From contig OZ024857.1 of NCBI GenBank assembly GCA_964017155.1, positions 37,298,641 to 37,362,640 on the forward strand: a stretch of 64,000 nucleotides of DNA. Direction: 5' to 3'. The notes under the pieces were generated by a model. The model searched no databases, was not told the origin of the DNA, and saw nothing but the letters and a program-made list of their open reading frames with translations. This document shows, piece by piece, positions 22,501 to 32,840 of this stretch (the first letter of the stretch is position 1; every line of letters begins with the position of its first letter). The position numbers and the translations under genes are program-made. This DNA is from Oasisia sp. SBJ-2009. Lineage: Eukaryota > Annelida > Polychaeta > Sabellida > Siboglinidae.

Positions 22501-25500
22501 AATAGATCTTCAATAGTTTCTGGAATATGAGAGCTAATGGCACACGCAGAGTGATGCCCCAAGTCTGTTGGATATTTGGCCATGAATGATTAAAAATGGT
22601 ATAACATTGCAACTGTTATTTATTTGACAGAATGATCAACAATTTAAATAACATTACAAACATCGTACCAGTCACATACAACAATAATTAAACAAGTTGC
22701 GGAAAGGTCTTTCCGTAACTAGATTAACGGAGTAGAAATATTCAGTTTGTTAAAATGTCCTTAATGCAGTTGTTGATAGGGTTGAAACAACGATAACAAC
22801 TGCAAAGAAAAGAAAGACGACTTCCAAGAGATAACAAATAACCCAGGTAAGTTGTTGTTTTTGTCAGAGGTGACATACCTTTTGACACATGTGTCAAACA
22901 TCTCTCCTCCAACAGTCTCGTACACCACGTCCACCCCGGCCTGAAACACATTTGACATCAAAACACATCTTACATAATCCTACACATCCTACACATTCAC
23001 GATACACTGACTGTATTCAAAGACATGTTGACACTGCTGGTAAAAGAACTTCGCAGGAGACGGTTCATGTGGCGTGTGTCCATCCATCCATCCATCCATC
23101 CATCCATCCATCCATCCATCCATCCATCCATCCATCCATCCATCCATCCATCCATCCATCCATCCATCCATCCATCCATCCATCCATCCATCCATCCATC
23201 CATCCATCCATCCATCCATCCATCCATCCATCCATCCATCCATCCATCCATCCATCCATCCATCCATCCATCCATCCATCCATCCATCCATCCATCCATC
23301 CATCCATCCATCCAACAAGCAGACAGACAGCAACAAGAGAAGCCAACGCAGAAAGTAGAAGACAATGACGTCATTAGCGAGTGACAACTAGATGTCTCAA
23401 CAGGATAGGAAAGCTGCCAACATTCTCATGTCATCATATTGGTCAAATTATTGCTGCTCTTATATGACTTGTGTCACTGTATCTAGAGTAAGAGCACACT
23501 CACATTTCTTTTAACTGGACAAAAGTAACTTTGAGGACCTGAAGGTTAGTTCAGTATTTCGATAAATTCATATTTATTCAAACAATCTAAAATATTTCCA
23601 ATAATAAATGCAACTAAAAATTTTAATTTAGTATTTTGGGGTATTAAAAAAAACCTATCTAGAGGAGTAGTCTAACTTACTGGGTATTCTTTCTTGAGGA
23701 CATCTCGAAGTTTCTCTTTTGTGTAGTTTACTGGCCTGTGACAACCAAGTTTCTGTAGACAATAGAATGTGAACTCTGCAACGTATGTTCATACACCACA
23801 TATATCTTAGCTCACTGTATATAAAACAGTTGCACATATATGTGTATATCTTAGATGCAACAGAACAGTTTTTTGAGATGAATGTTCAGAATATCGCAGA
23901 CAGAAACGTAACAAATACATTCTTAAAATAAATCTAAGAGGTAGATCACGTGCAGTAATAATGTCATACCTTAAGGAACTGCACTTTCTCATCTGACGAG
24001 CACGTGCCTATGACATGACAACCTTTCTCAACAGCCCACTGCACCTGCAATGTTTGAGAGCCATTTAAAATGTTGCAGTTTTATTATGTTAAATTTATAA
24101 AAGACTAACTGTGTTACTTGGCGGTACACAAGGAGAAAGAGATGCAGCCACCTATGCTAACAGTTTTGAAATTGCAATCCCTAAGGTTCCATCCAGACAG
24201 CCCTGGACAAAATGAACGTTTTAGCTGAGATACTCAGCTTTGCAATGGAGACAAAGACATTTTTCTGATAAAAATCACACCAACAATGTCTCTAAATTAA
24301 ATCTCAGGTAGTGCTTCCACAATTTTTTTGCACTGGAATGTGACCAAACTACAAATCATATAAACTGAAATCTAACAAAAGAATTGTTAGCATAATTATG
24401 AACACTGGAATGATAGCAAACCCAACATGCCCAACATTTGAATCCCATCTCCAACCACAAACACAAAGTTTCTGAACAGCTTAAAATAAACAAGCAAACT
24501 GACATTTTGGGATCCTCCTTGTAGGCCTCTAAAATGGTTCAATCAAATTTAAATTGTGCACAGTGGCAATACCCTAATATGTATGCAAAATAAAAAAACA
24601 GATCTTGAACAATTTTTGAGAACAGTTTGGGAGATAACAGTACATGGAACATGAGAGTGATACCATAAGTGCAGTTGACCTTCAACCCAAAGGACTAAAA
24701 ATAGATCATCAATGGTTTTCGAGATAGGCAGCTACTGGCACGCAGTGCAAGCAGGGTAATGTCATCAGTCCATTGGACATTGGACCAAATGGACTAAAAA
24801 CAAATGAAAATTGACATCTTTACGAAGATTTAGACAAACGTGAAATTCCACAATAGGAACTCCATGTGCTACCTTTAGAAATGGTGACTATTAATTGTTT
24901 AGCACAAACTTACTGCAAACTGTCCAGTGCCTCCAGCTGCCGCTGAAATAAACAATAACAATTCACATTAGCAGTATCTATTACCAGTAAGTTAAAACAG
25001 CTTCTAACTTCCAAACTAATCATCAGTGGTTTGCATGGCTTTCTGTAACTGTTAGCTACAGAATACAACACACTGCCTTCCAAATGACACAAAAAGTAGA
25101 GGAACATTAACTTCTTCTTTTAAATATATTTACTCATGACTCATGTACACAGCCTCACATCAGTAACTGAATATGAAGACATTGTATGGGCGAAGTTTGT
25201 CAATGGTCAAAACCAATTAATAACAAAAGCAATGAACAAACCTATCATTTGCAGTGTTTACTAACAAGGTGTGTCTTACGTGTGCAGGTAAGGGAAGGTA
25301 ACACTTCTTACCTGTTATCAGTACAGTTTCACCTTTGCGAATCTCTCCCACCTGAAAGAAGTGCAAACTGCAAACTATCATTTATCAAAAGATGTTTTAT
25401 AAACATAAAATATATTTCTTCTAGAAATAGAATACTAGTCAGTTGGGAAAACCAATATTTTTCAGTACATTATTTCATATCTGTGTACTGATTATATTGC

Positions 25501-27819
25501 ATTTATACACCTCATATTATGATCCATATCCTGAAGATATTGTTATGATATGTGATAATAAATAATGCAAGCCAACCAGATATGGATTGTACATTGAATA
25601 GTCTAGAAATGCACACCACCACAAAACATATTACAAGATCACGCCCTCTAGTGTTTTGTTATTAACTTTGTCCTACCTTATCAAGTGCGATTGCTGCTGT
25701 GAGGCCACTCACGATAAGTGGCAGAAACTCAGACTTCACAGCTGGAAGGTGCATCACAAATGCCTCCGGGACAACCTGAATAATACCAATATGCACGCAT
25801 GCATGTAGCTAGTAAAATAGGAATTATACCATATAGGCCTAACTCTCTGCCTCCTGAGTGATTCAACTTTATAGCTTCAAGCAAACTGTAATTGCTTTAA
25901 GGCGATATGCTTGTTAGATTGATTTAAATAAGTGACCTGATTATAATTACAGTGACATGAATTTGCTATTTACATAATAATTATTATTATTAGGATGAAT
26001 TTGTAAATTACCATGTTTCCAGGCTGAAAACCTACTTAAAGGGGCTGGCAATATGCTTACCATTGCGCTGTTACATCACATTTATTTTATGTAAACTTTT
26101 TATTTGAATGGTTTCATTGTACCATTCTAAGCTATTTCCTTTACCTTTCCACCATGACAGTTTAACTTTTTTTATATGACATTTTAGGTAAAACATGTCC
26201 ACTGCTCAGAAAGTGGCATATTTAATATTTTATAAATTTAAAGTGTTCTGACGAGATGTTGATAAATATATTGAGACTTGATTCTAATAAGCTAGTTGTC
26301 TCCAAAAACACAATTACCAAATATGATGCTTAATTATTGGAAAGTTTATTTAACACATCTACTTACGTGGTATTCTGAAAATGCGCCTGGGTACATGTAA
26401 GCAACTGCCTGACCAATTTGTGAACGCTTGCATTTGTCACCGGTAGATACCACTTCTCCGACTGCCTGAGAACAACCACAAGTGATGACTTATAAAAGAC
26501 ACAGCTTCCTCGTAGATGCTTCTAAGGCTTATATAATAACACTTATCTGAAGGACAAAGTATGCTTGCAAATGTCTATCCAGCGGTTTACAGGAAGATCA
26601 GTTGTAATGTTCCAGATCAGATATATTTTAAATACAGCTGTATATGAAAATGATCCCTCACAGTTGGATAATTTCTAACAGGGATTACATGGAGATATAC
26701 ATTTTTACTTAACTGACACATCTACTATGAGCTATTGTTTTAAAAACAAGGTGTGTCAAGCTTACAAAATGGTGGACAAAAGAACATAGAGGCAGATAGA
26801 TATGTAGGACACTATGTTGTATTATAAAGATGTTTGACTTTATAGCCCTAAATGTTTTTATTTTAACAAAGACATATGGCTTAGGTGAGAACTCTTTGTA
26901 GACCTGAACATTGGTCTGGTGGGTGTCTTGGTATCCTAGTAAACATTACTAGGACATTGAGACTTGACCAAGGTCAGTCTCTTGGTCCATCAATTGTATA
27001 ACTAATAAGCCTTTCAACAGAAATAAATACAAACCTCAAACCCGCATTCAAAGGGGAGTTTCAATGTGGGATCGTACCTCGCGGCTGTATAGTTAATGTC
27101 GGAGGCATTAATTCCAACAAATCTGGAATTGAGGAAAATTACAGCTGTAAAATAAGAATAATTTCCATTAATATCACCTTTAGTTATATCTTACAACCTT
27201 GGGTTACACTAGATTAAATAGGTTAGTTTAGAATTTCAAAGGGAGTTTAACATATGCAAAAAATAATCAATATACAACGTGCATGCATACATGCAACATT
27301 TTGAAACAGACACGTTCTTTCTGAATTCAGACCATAGATTAATGCAAACACCTAATACCTCGTCATTTGGAAAGGCCGACTGGGCCAGGATTGAGGTAAG
27401 AACTCAATCAACTCATCATTTGGATTGGGATGAAATTCAGGACCATTTTAGATGTACTGCTACTGCAATATCATGCTAAAGGGCTAAGGTTGATGGGATA
27501 CAACTCACATAACAACTGTCAACTGTAAACTATTTAGAATGGTAAAATCTCCACACACATGATTGCAATGTGACGACTGACAAACCACTATCCTGCATTA
27601 CTCTCTGTATCAGACTTACCCTAATTATTACACTTAGAGATGATCAATGTTCAAAAATGTGGTAATACAATATGGTGTAAAATACCTGTTTTTGATGAGG
27701 ACTTCTGAAGGACCCAGTGTGGGAATAGGTTGTGAAACAAACTTTACAGCTTCACCAAATTTGGTGCTGAGTTTTGTCACCATAAGTCTGTTGTACACAC
27801 TTGGCAACTTAAAGGCCAT
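19444..27819 (-). CDS. ZADH2: Prostaglandin reductase 3-like / zinc-binding alcohol dehydrogenase domain protein 2
   Basis: Complete 12-exon coding model (minus strand): 27819-27686, 27122-27035, 26465-26367, 25775-25677, 25351-25312, 24942-24914, 24044-23970, 23752-23681, 22940-22879, 21412-21313, 20073-19891, 19521-19444. It totals 1059 nt, 352 aa, with every phase consistent. Family: medium-chain dehydrogenase/reductase, quinone-oxidoreductase-like. Visible hallmarks are [19 protein letters not shown], the Rossmann glycine motif [52 protein letters not shown] and [14 protein letters not shown]. Vertebrate ZADH2/PTGR3 is an NADPH-dependent 15-keto-prostaglandin 13-reductase of peroxisomes, about 377 aa with an SKL end. 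This protein ends in SRL, a permitted PTS1 variant, so peroxisomal location is inferred. The start ATG gives [20 protein letters not shown], aligning with the family N-terminus minus a short extension. Confidence 0.93.
20862..21262 (-). mobile_element. 3' fragment of a CR1/jockey-like non-LTR retrotransposon
   Basis: On the minus strand the segment encodes [20 protein letters not shown] then PTLWNTLQ, matching the conserved C-terminus of CR1/jockey-type reverse transcriptase proteins (P-R-x-x-L-K-x-Y-G-x-R-x-F-S, then P-x-LWN-x-LP). A frameshift later restores a [14 protein letters not shown] tail. The copy ends with AATAAATAGAG and an (ATT)n tail near 20862-20875, the usual simple-repeat 3' end of such LINEs. 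It lies in the intron between exons 10 and 11 of the ZADH2-like gene, in the same orientation. It is 5' truncated and dead. Confidence 0.7.
22000..22080. repeat. 81-nt hairpin with 35-bp arms
   Basis: Left arm 22000-22034, an 11-nt loop (GAAGATATCTT, itself nearly palindromic), right arm 22046-22080. The arms differ by two substitutions and one bulge. It sits in the ZADH2-like intron between exons 9 and 10. A copy of the loop sequence also occurs just upstream at about 21985. Confidence 0.7.
22470..22590 (+). repeat. Dispersed repeat family A, copy 1
   Basis: Contains TTAGAAAAATAGATCTTCAA and GAGCTAATGGC, shared with segments at about 24536-24810 and 33280-33440. No coding capacity. It lies in the ZADH2-like intron between exons 9 and 10. 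Confidence 0.55.
23081..23313. repeat. (CATC)n microsatellite
   Basis: About 58 perfect copies of CATC. All frames are open on both strands (IHPS / MDGW repeats), which produces spurious long ORFs. It lies in the ZADH2-like intron between exons 8 and 9. Confidence 0.98.
24536..24810 (+). repeat. Dispersed repeat family A, copy 2
   Basis: Shares CAATCAAATTTAAAT, CAATACCCTAATAT and the later GAGATAGGCAGCTACTGGC and GGACTAAAA blocks with the copies at 33280-33440 and 22470-22590. It is an internally rearranged, diverged copy in the ZADH2-like intron between exons 6 and 7. Confidence 0.5.
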
Positions 27820-27835
27820 TGCTGCTAAACTTTCT
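27686..27835 (-). CDS. ZADH2: First coding exon of the ZADH2-like gene
   Basis: The coding part is 27819-27686. An acceptor (TTGCAG on the minus strand) just upstream puts 16 nt of 5' UTR in this exon, so a separate untranslated first exon must lie above 27838. The donor after CAG is GTATTT. The exon encodes the N-terminal beta strands up to EVLIKN, and the split Arg codon is completed by the next exon to give the family motif NRFVG. Confidence 0.85.
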
Positions 27836-29511
27836 CTGCAACAAAAGAGTACGAGTTAAATAAACTACCACATAAGCAGCTCATGAATGATCGTCATCAA
27901 GAAAGGCAGAACCCAATCAAATCTCTAGTTTCATATAATATAGGTTAGGAATTGGTAATGTGTTACATTCTAAAAGCTGAATTTTTGTATGTTTTACTTA
28001 GTGGAGGTGAGAAAACCACGAAAACTCAGAATGTGGGGGATTATTTTTATAATAAATGGGTATAATCATTGTGTATATGGCTCCCTTGCATGTACTGTGA
28101 TTTAGCAGAATACCGTGTATAGAACAATGAGCAAGACCTGAGAAAACGTCTAACTGTCAGAATACAAGGAAGGAAAAGACTTTTTCTACGCTGACTCTAA
28201 GTGGCAGTAGGAGGTGGTTTATCATCTCATATCCCATGGCATGCCATACTGCTTCTTATGAAAGCAGACTGTACCCCCTTCCTTGAAACTTCAATTCATC
28301 ATAATCCCCATGAAGTATGGGTCTGAATCAGGAAGGATATTTGGGAAGATTGTCAGCAGTTATTGCATCTGTTTTGTCGGATATGTATATACTGCATATT
28401 TATTGCAGTTTTTACATATTACTACAATGATTAACAGATCAACGTACGTTATCCCAGGGAGAAAATAATCATAATTATATATAGTAATTAATACATAAAC
28501 AAATGAATATGTATACTTTATCTCATGTGGAAAATGCAATGTACATAAATGATGCAGTAGTATGGGGTAAATATGTAAATAATTAGTTATCTTAATGATC
28601 AGGAAGCCAGCTCTTTTATTTATTTTTAATCGTAATTTATGAAGTAATGTTTTTTTTTCATTTTCTGTAATAATTGACAGGGTTTTACAAATGACCTATA
28701 CGTTTATAATATAATCAGGAAATTATTTCCCCCTTCACTTAATTATCAATGTCTTTTACATGCAGTAATTATTTATTCCACTTTATTTATTAGGCCTTGC
28801 CCTTGGCCTTGCAATGTTCTCTTAAATTAAGACTTAATTATATAGTTTTGTTATATGCTGTTAATGTCTGTCATGTATTTGTTTGTATCTGTCTATACAG
28901 GGACCACAATGGAAATAAGTGCTTGCATTTTTTTTCATCCTTATATTTAATATACTTTGTATTTATATTTTATGTATTTTTGTACAATGTTTTACATTTT
29001 ATATTAAATCGACCCAGGTGAACTGAAGATTTGGCGCATGCGAGGTCGAAACTAGTTTATACAGTGTTGTATTGCATATGGCATTCACACGATACATTAC
29101 AGTCAGTCAGCCTTCCAACTTTATCAAGAAGTTTGCATCAGCTAAACCAAAACGAACCTTGTAATTTCAACTTCAACTTGTTCGCCTGTTTAGACTGTCA
29201 AACGGCTGATCAACTGCACTGCACTGTTGCGTCCTGTCAGGTCATGTTTCCTACAGACCCGCTAGAGGGCGAAGTTGCAAAAGTGATGCCACCTACCGGG
29301 ATAAGAAAAATAAAACTAAGATAGATTTAACAAGATTTAACAATTTATAAGTTGATAAAAGAATAGACAATTTAGCATCTGCCTCCATCGGTAGACATGG
29401 AGATAGCTCGTTCTTACTGAGATATCTTAATGAAGAATAGCATCGACCAAGCCGGTGTGGTGGTCCCAGATTCGGCCGGTCCCAGATTCATTAACGCATG
29501 CCCCGCATGCT

Positions 29512-29523
29512 CGCGCATGCGCA
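29512..29523. promoter_or_regulatory. NRF-1-like site in a CpG-rich patch
   Basis: CGCGCATGCGCA matches the palindromic NRF-1 consensus (YGCGCAYGCGCR). It lies about 1.7 kb upstream of the ZADH2-like start codon, in a GC- and CpG-richer patch of otherwise AT-rich DNA. NRF-1 sites are common in animal CpG-type promoters. No TATA box or initiator was identified. Confidence 0.35.
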
Positions 29524-29684
29524 GTCCCGCTTTTATCTGCTCTAACGGAGTTTTGATGACATACGTCACGCCCGGGCTGAGTTATTCAACACTTGCGAAT
29601 ACCAATCATATTGGAATAGTTGATGTATTACTAACGGAAACTATACTAGTAATAACGCAGAATCCATGCATGCTACTGTTGCGG

Positions 29685-29706
29685 TCCCAGATTCGGCCGA
29701 ATCTGG
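29685..29706. repeat. Perfect 22-bp palindrome
   Basis: CCCAGATTCGGCCGAATCTG plus GG is perfectly self-complementary. The half-site GGTCCCAGATTCGGCC also occurs near 29462-29478, followed by a second shorter copy. This could be the end of a small inverted-repeat element of about 250 bp. Confidence 0.7.
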
Positions 29707-29880
29707 GCTTAGTAATTGTAGTTAGAGTTACAAGATAGAATACAAATCACATATTTATTACATATGCTGAAATAACCCTCCCTTGTGTGGTTCAAGTAGC
29801 CCAATCTTATGTTAAATAAAAGTATTGTTATTATAATATATACTCAAATCAACTAAAAATAGCAAATATATAGCTAAACA

Positions 29881-32840
29881 ACATATTGTGATATACTTGC
29901 TGTGCAAGAACATTGACTTCCCAAACAGAGCCTTTCATATATTAATTCTTTGCACTCTGACTTCAGTGCTAGGGGCATTAGCTCCATCGATTATGGTGAT
30001 GGCTTCAGTGGTCGTCCTCACGGTGGTCTTTGTTTTTTATGACGAAGATCACTTGACCCATCCATCGAAATTTTGGTTTATGACGATGAGAAAAGACTTC
30101 TTGGTCTAAAAATCACTACTTTTAATGCCACAATTCTTGTTCTTAATGTATATCTACCATATCAGAGCGATGATAATGTTGATGAATATCAAGCTATTTT
30201 AGGCAAGATCCAAGCCATAACTGACTCATTTGATTCAAGTAATATTTTTATTGTTGGAGACTTTAATGGTGATTTAATCAAGACCAGCTTATTTTCACCA
30301 TTTCTAAATTCTTTTATTAGTGAATGCCACTTTATCCCAAGTGACATTAAGTATCTTCCCCCCGATTCGTTTACATATGTTAGTGACGCCCATGGCTCTA
30401 GGAGCTGGCTGGATCATGTGCTTTGCACCCACTCCAGTCACTCATCTGTCTCTGATATGGTAATTAATTATGACTGTGTCTCTTCGAATCATTTTCCTCT
30501 ATCGTTTACCATTTCTATCAAATGACTACCCACTTCTGAATCATCCACTACGCAACAAACTTGTAAGCCCAGTCCCATGTGGGATTGTGCTTCCTCCCAT
30601 GACCTTCTCAACTATTACAACAATTCTGGTTCTCTTTTATCCGTCATTGACGTACCACATGCTGCTCTAAGTTGTACCAATCCTAACTGCCATGATGTAG
30701 CCCATCAGCTGCTCTTGTGCAAATTTTATAATGATATCATACATTCTCTTACGGATGCTTCCGATGTCATTCCTACTAAAACGTATATAACACATCCCGA
30801 AAATTCAATGTTCCTGGTTGGAACAACCTGGTCAGGGACTCTCATCAAGCTGCTAGAGAAACTTTTCTCATCCGGCGGTCTGCTGGGAGTCCGAGACATG
30901 GTTCTTTGTATGACTTAATGAAAATTAAACGTGCCCAGTTTAAACGCAACAAAAGACATTGCGAAAAAAATGCTGAATCTCTTAAAGCCGAGCGACTTGC
31001 TTCCAATCTGAGCAGCCATGATTTTAAAAACTTTTGGAAGGGCATCAAACAAGCAAACAATGCCAGGTTACCTAACCCCAGTAATGTTGGAGGTGCCTGT
31101 GGTGCTAAAAACGTCAGAAATATGTGGCTTCATCATTACCAATCACTGCTTAACTCTGTACCCGAGTCTACTGTTCACATTCATAAGATTGACATGTATT
31201 GTAGCAATATTCAACTTAGCGACAATATGGTTGTTAAAGTTAAAGAACTACAAGAATTAATAATTGCTATGCCTGTTGGTAAAGCCTGTGGCTATGACCA
31301 TATCAGTAATGAACATTTTAAGTATGCTAACGAAAAACTACATATTCTTATGTCTTTGATAGCAGTCTGTTAATACATGGTTTTTTACCTGATACTATGA
31401 TGACAACAATCATAACTCCTATCATTAAAAATAAATCTGGTGATTTGTCAGACAATAATAACTATAGGCCCATTGCCACAGTAGCTAGCAAACTATTTGA
31501 ATCATTAATATTATCCAGGGCTATCCCATTTCTCATTACATGTGAGTCAATTTGGATTTAAAAAGCATCACTCTACTGAGATGCTCATATTTCTGTTAAA
31601 AGAACTTTTTCGAAACTATATTGCTAATGGGTCTTCTATGTATGTTACTATGTTGGATGCCTCCAAAGCCTTCGACAAAGTTAACCACAGCAAGCTATTT
31701 GGTAAATTAATTGATCGTGGCTGTCCAGCTTTTATTGTACGCATTCTATACCACTGGTACGGTACCCAACAATTTACCATCAGATGGTGTCAGGGATTTT
31801 CTAGCTTTTTTACTGTTTCCAATGGTGTTAAACAGGGTGGAATCCTTTCCCCCCATCTTTTCAATGTGTACATGGACGACTTAAGCGTTAATCTAAACAA
31901 ATTATATATTGGTTGTCTTTATGCTGGCACCTTAATCAACCACTTGATGTATGCTGATGACCTCTGTATTTTTTCTCCCAGTGTTGCTGGTTTGAGAAAA
32001 CTTACTGATTGTTGTGCCAAGTATGGCGAATTGTTCAATATTACTTATAATGCCAAGAAGTCCTTTTGTATGGTTATTGACAACAAACCCCAGGACAGGA
32101 AACATTTTCATTGTATCCATCTCGATAACCATCCATTACCTTATACTACAAAATGTAAATATCTTGGTCATATAATCAACAATAACCTGACTGATGATGA
32201 CAACATAGCCAGACAAAAAAGATGCCTTTATGCCCAAGCCAATGTATTAGCTCGAAAATTTTGTCTTTGTAGTATTTCCACCAACATTATTTTATTTCAA
32301 GCATACTGTGCTCCTATGTATACTTCTAGTCTTTGGTGCAAATTAAAAAAATATAGCCTCAAAAGCATTACTGTCGCATACAATAATAGCCTCAGAATTT
32401 TACTAAACTTATCCTCAAGATGTAGTGCAAGTTTTATGTTTGCCACCAACTATATTAAATCCTTCAATGAACGCATTCGTTCATCAATATTCAGTCTTTT
32501 ATGTCGTCTTCATCAGTCAGATAATATCCTTTTTATTAATTACCTTCATACCGATATATTCATTTTAAGAGCCATATGTATTCATATTGGAGGTCGTTAT
32601 TGTACACATGTCATTAGTATTGTATTTATTTTTGAATCAATTTTTTTTAATATTTATTTTTACAACTTATTTAATTCATTTCCTCATATATTTAGACATA
32701 ACTTTTTTAATTTTACACTTATATTTTTACGTTGATCTCATTGCTTTGATTGTATTATATGTATTGTACTTTTCAATTTTTTTTTATTGTATTTTATGTA
32801 TACATATATGGACGTCTTGTCTGAAATAAACCTTATTATT
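29881..32840 (+). mobile_element. Degenerate LINE (APE endonuclease + reverse transcriptase)
   Basis: 5'-truncated non-LTR retrotransposon. One frame from 29881 to about 30808 carries the endonuclease: AVQEH at the start, FSGRPHGGLC, NVYLPYQ, IVGDFNGDL (GDFN motif) and SRSWLDHVL (D/H motif), with in-frame TGA stops at 29914, 30040 and 30523. A frameshift near 30808 leads to VPGWNNLVRDSHQAARE, the usual linker before RT. Further frame changes follow near 31350 and 31535. RT motifs are MLDASKAFDKVNH (A), NGVKQGGILSPHLFN (B) and LMYADDLCIF (C, YADD). The architecture fits the CR1/L2/jockey group; clade assignment is tentative. The 3' end has AATAAACC and a TTATTATTAT tail near 32827-32843. It cannot encode an intact protein. 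Confidence 0.88.
31542..32735 (+). pseudogene. Reverse transcriptase domain of the LINE copy
   Basis: Longest open segment of the element (about 397 codons), opening at a GTG rather than an ATG because the true frame enters from upstream through a frameshift. It starts SQFGFKKHHSTEMLIFLLKE (RT motif 0/1 region). The catalytic aspartates are visible in LDASKAFD and YADD. The thumb/C-terminal region reads ANVLARKFCLCSIS and SLRILLNLSSRCSASFMFAT, conserved in this LINE group. It is nonfunctional as part of the frameshifted element, although this stretch alone is intact. Confidence 0.85.

Larger units (their letters stand above)
27840..29880. other. Upstream region of the ZADH2-like gene
   Basis: No coding exon recognised. 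The AT-rich part 28450-29010 may be an old repeat. From about 29240 the sequence becomes richer in CpG. A plausible minus-strand donor (CCG then GTAGGT, exon end 29297) could close an untranslated first exon of the ZADH2-like gene, but this is a guess from a single splice signal. Confidence 0.35.

Noticed and set aside
22889..23387. Long IHPS/MDGW repeat frames on both strands
   Set aside because: Translation of the (CATC)n microsatellite.
29010..29060. Hammerhead-ribozyme-like core CTGAAGA ... GAAAC
   Set aside because: The CUGANGA and GAAA boxes are present, but the intervening sequence does not form a convincing stem II, and I could not pair stem I.
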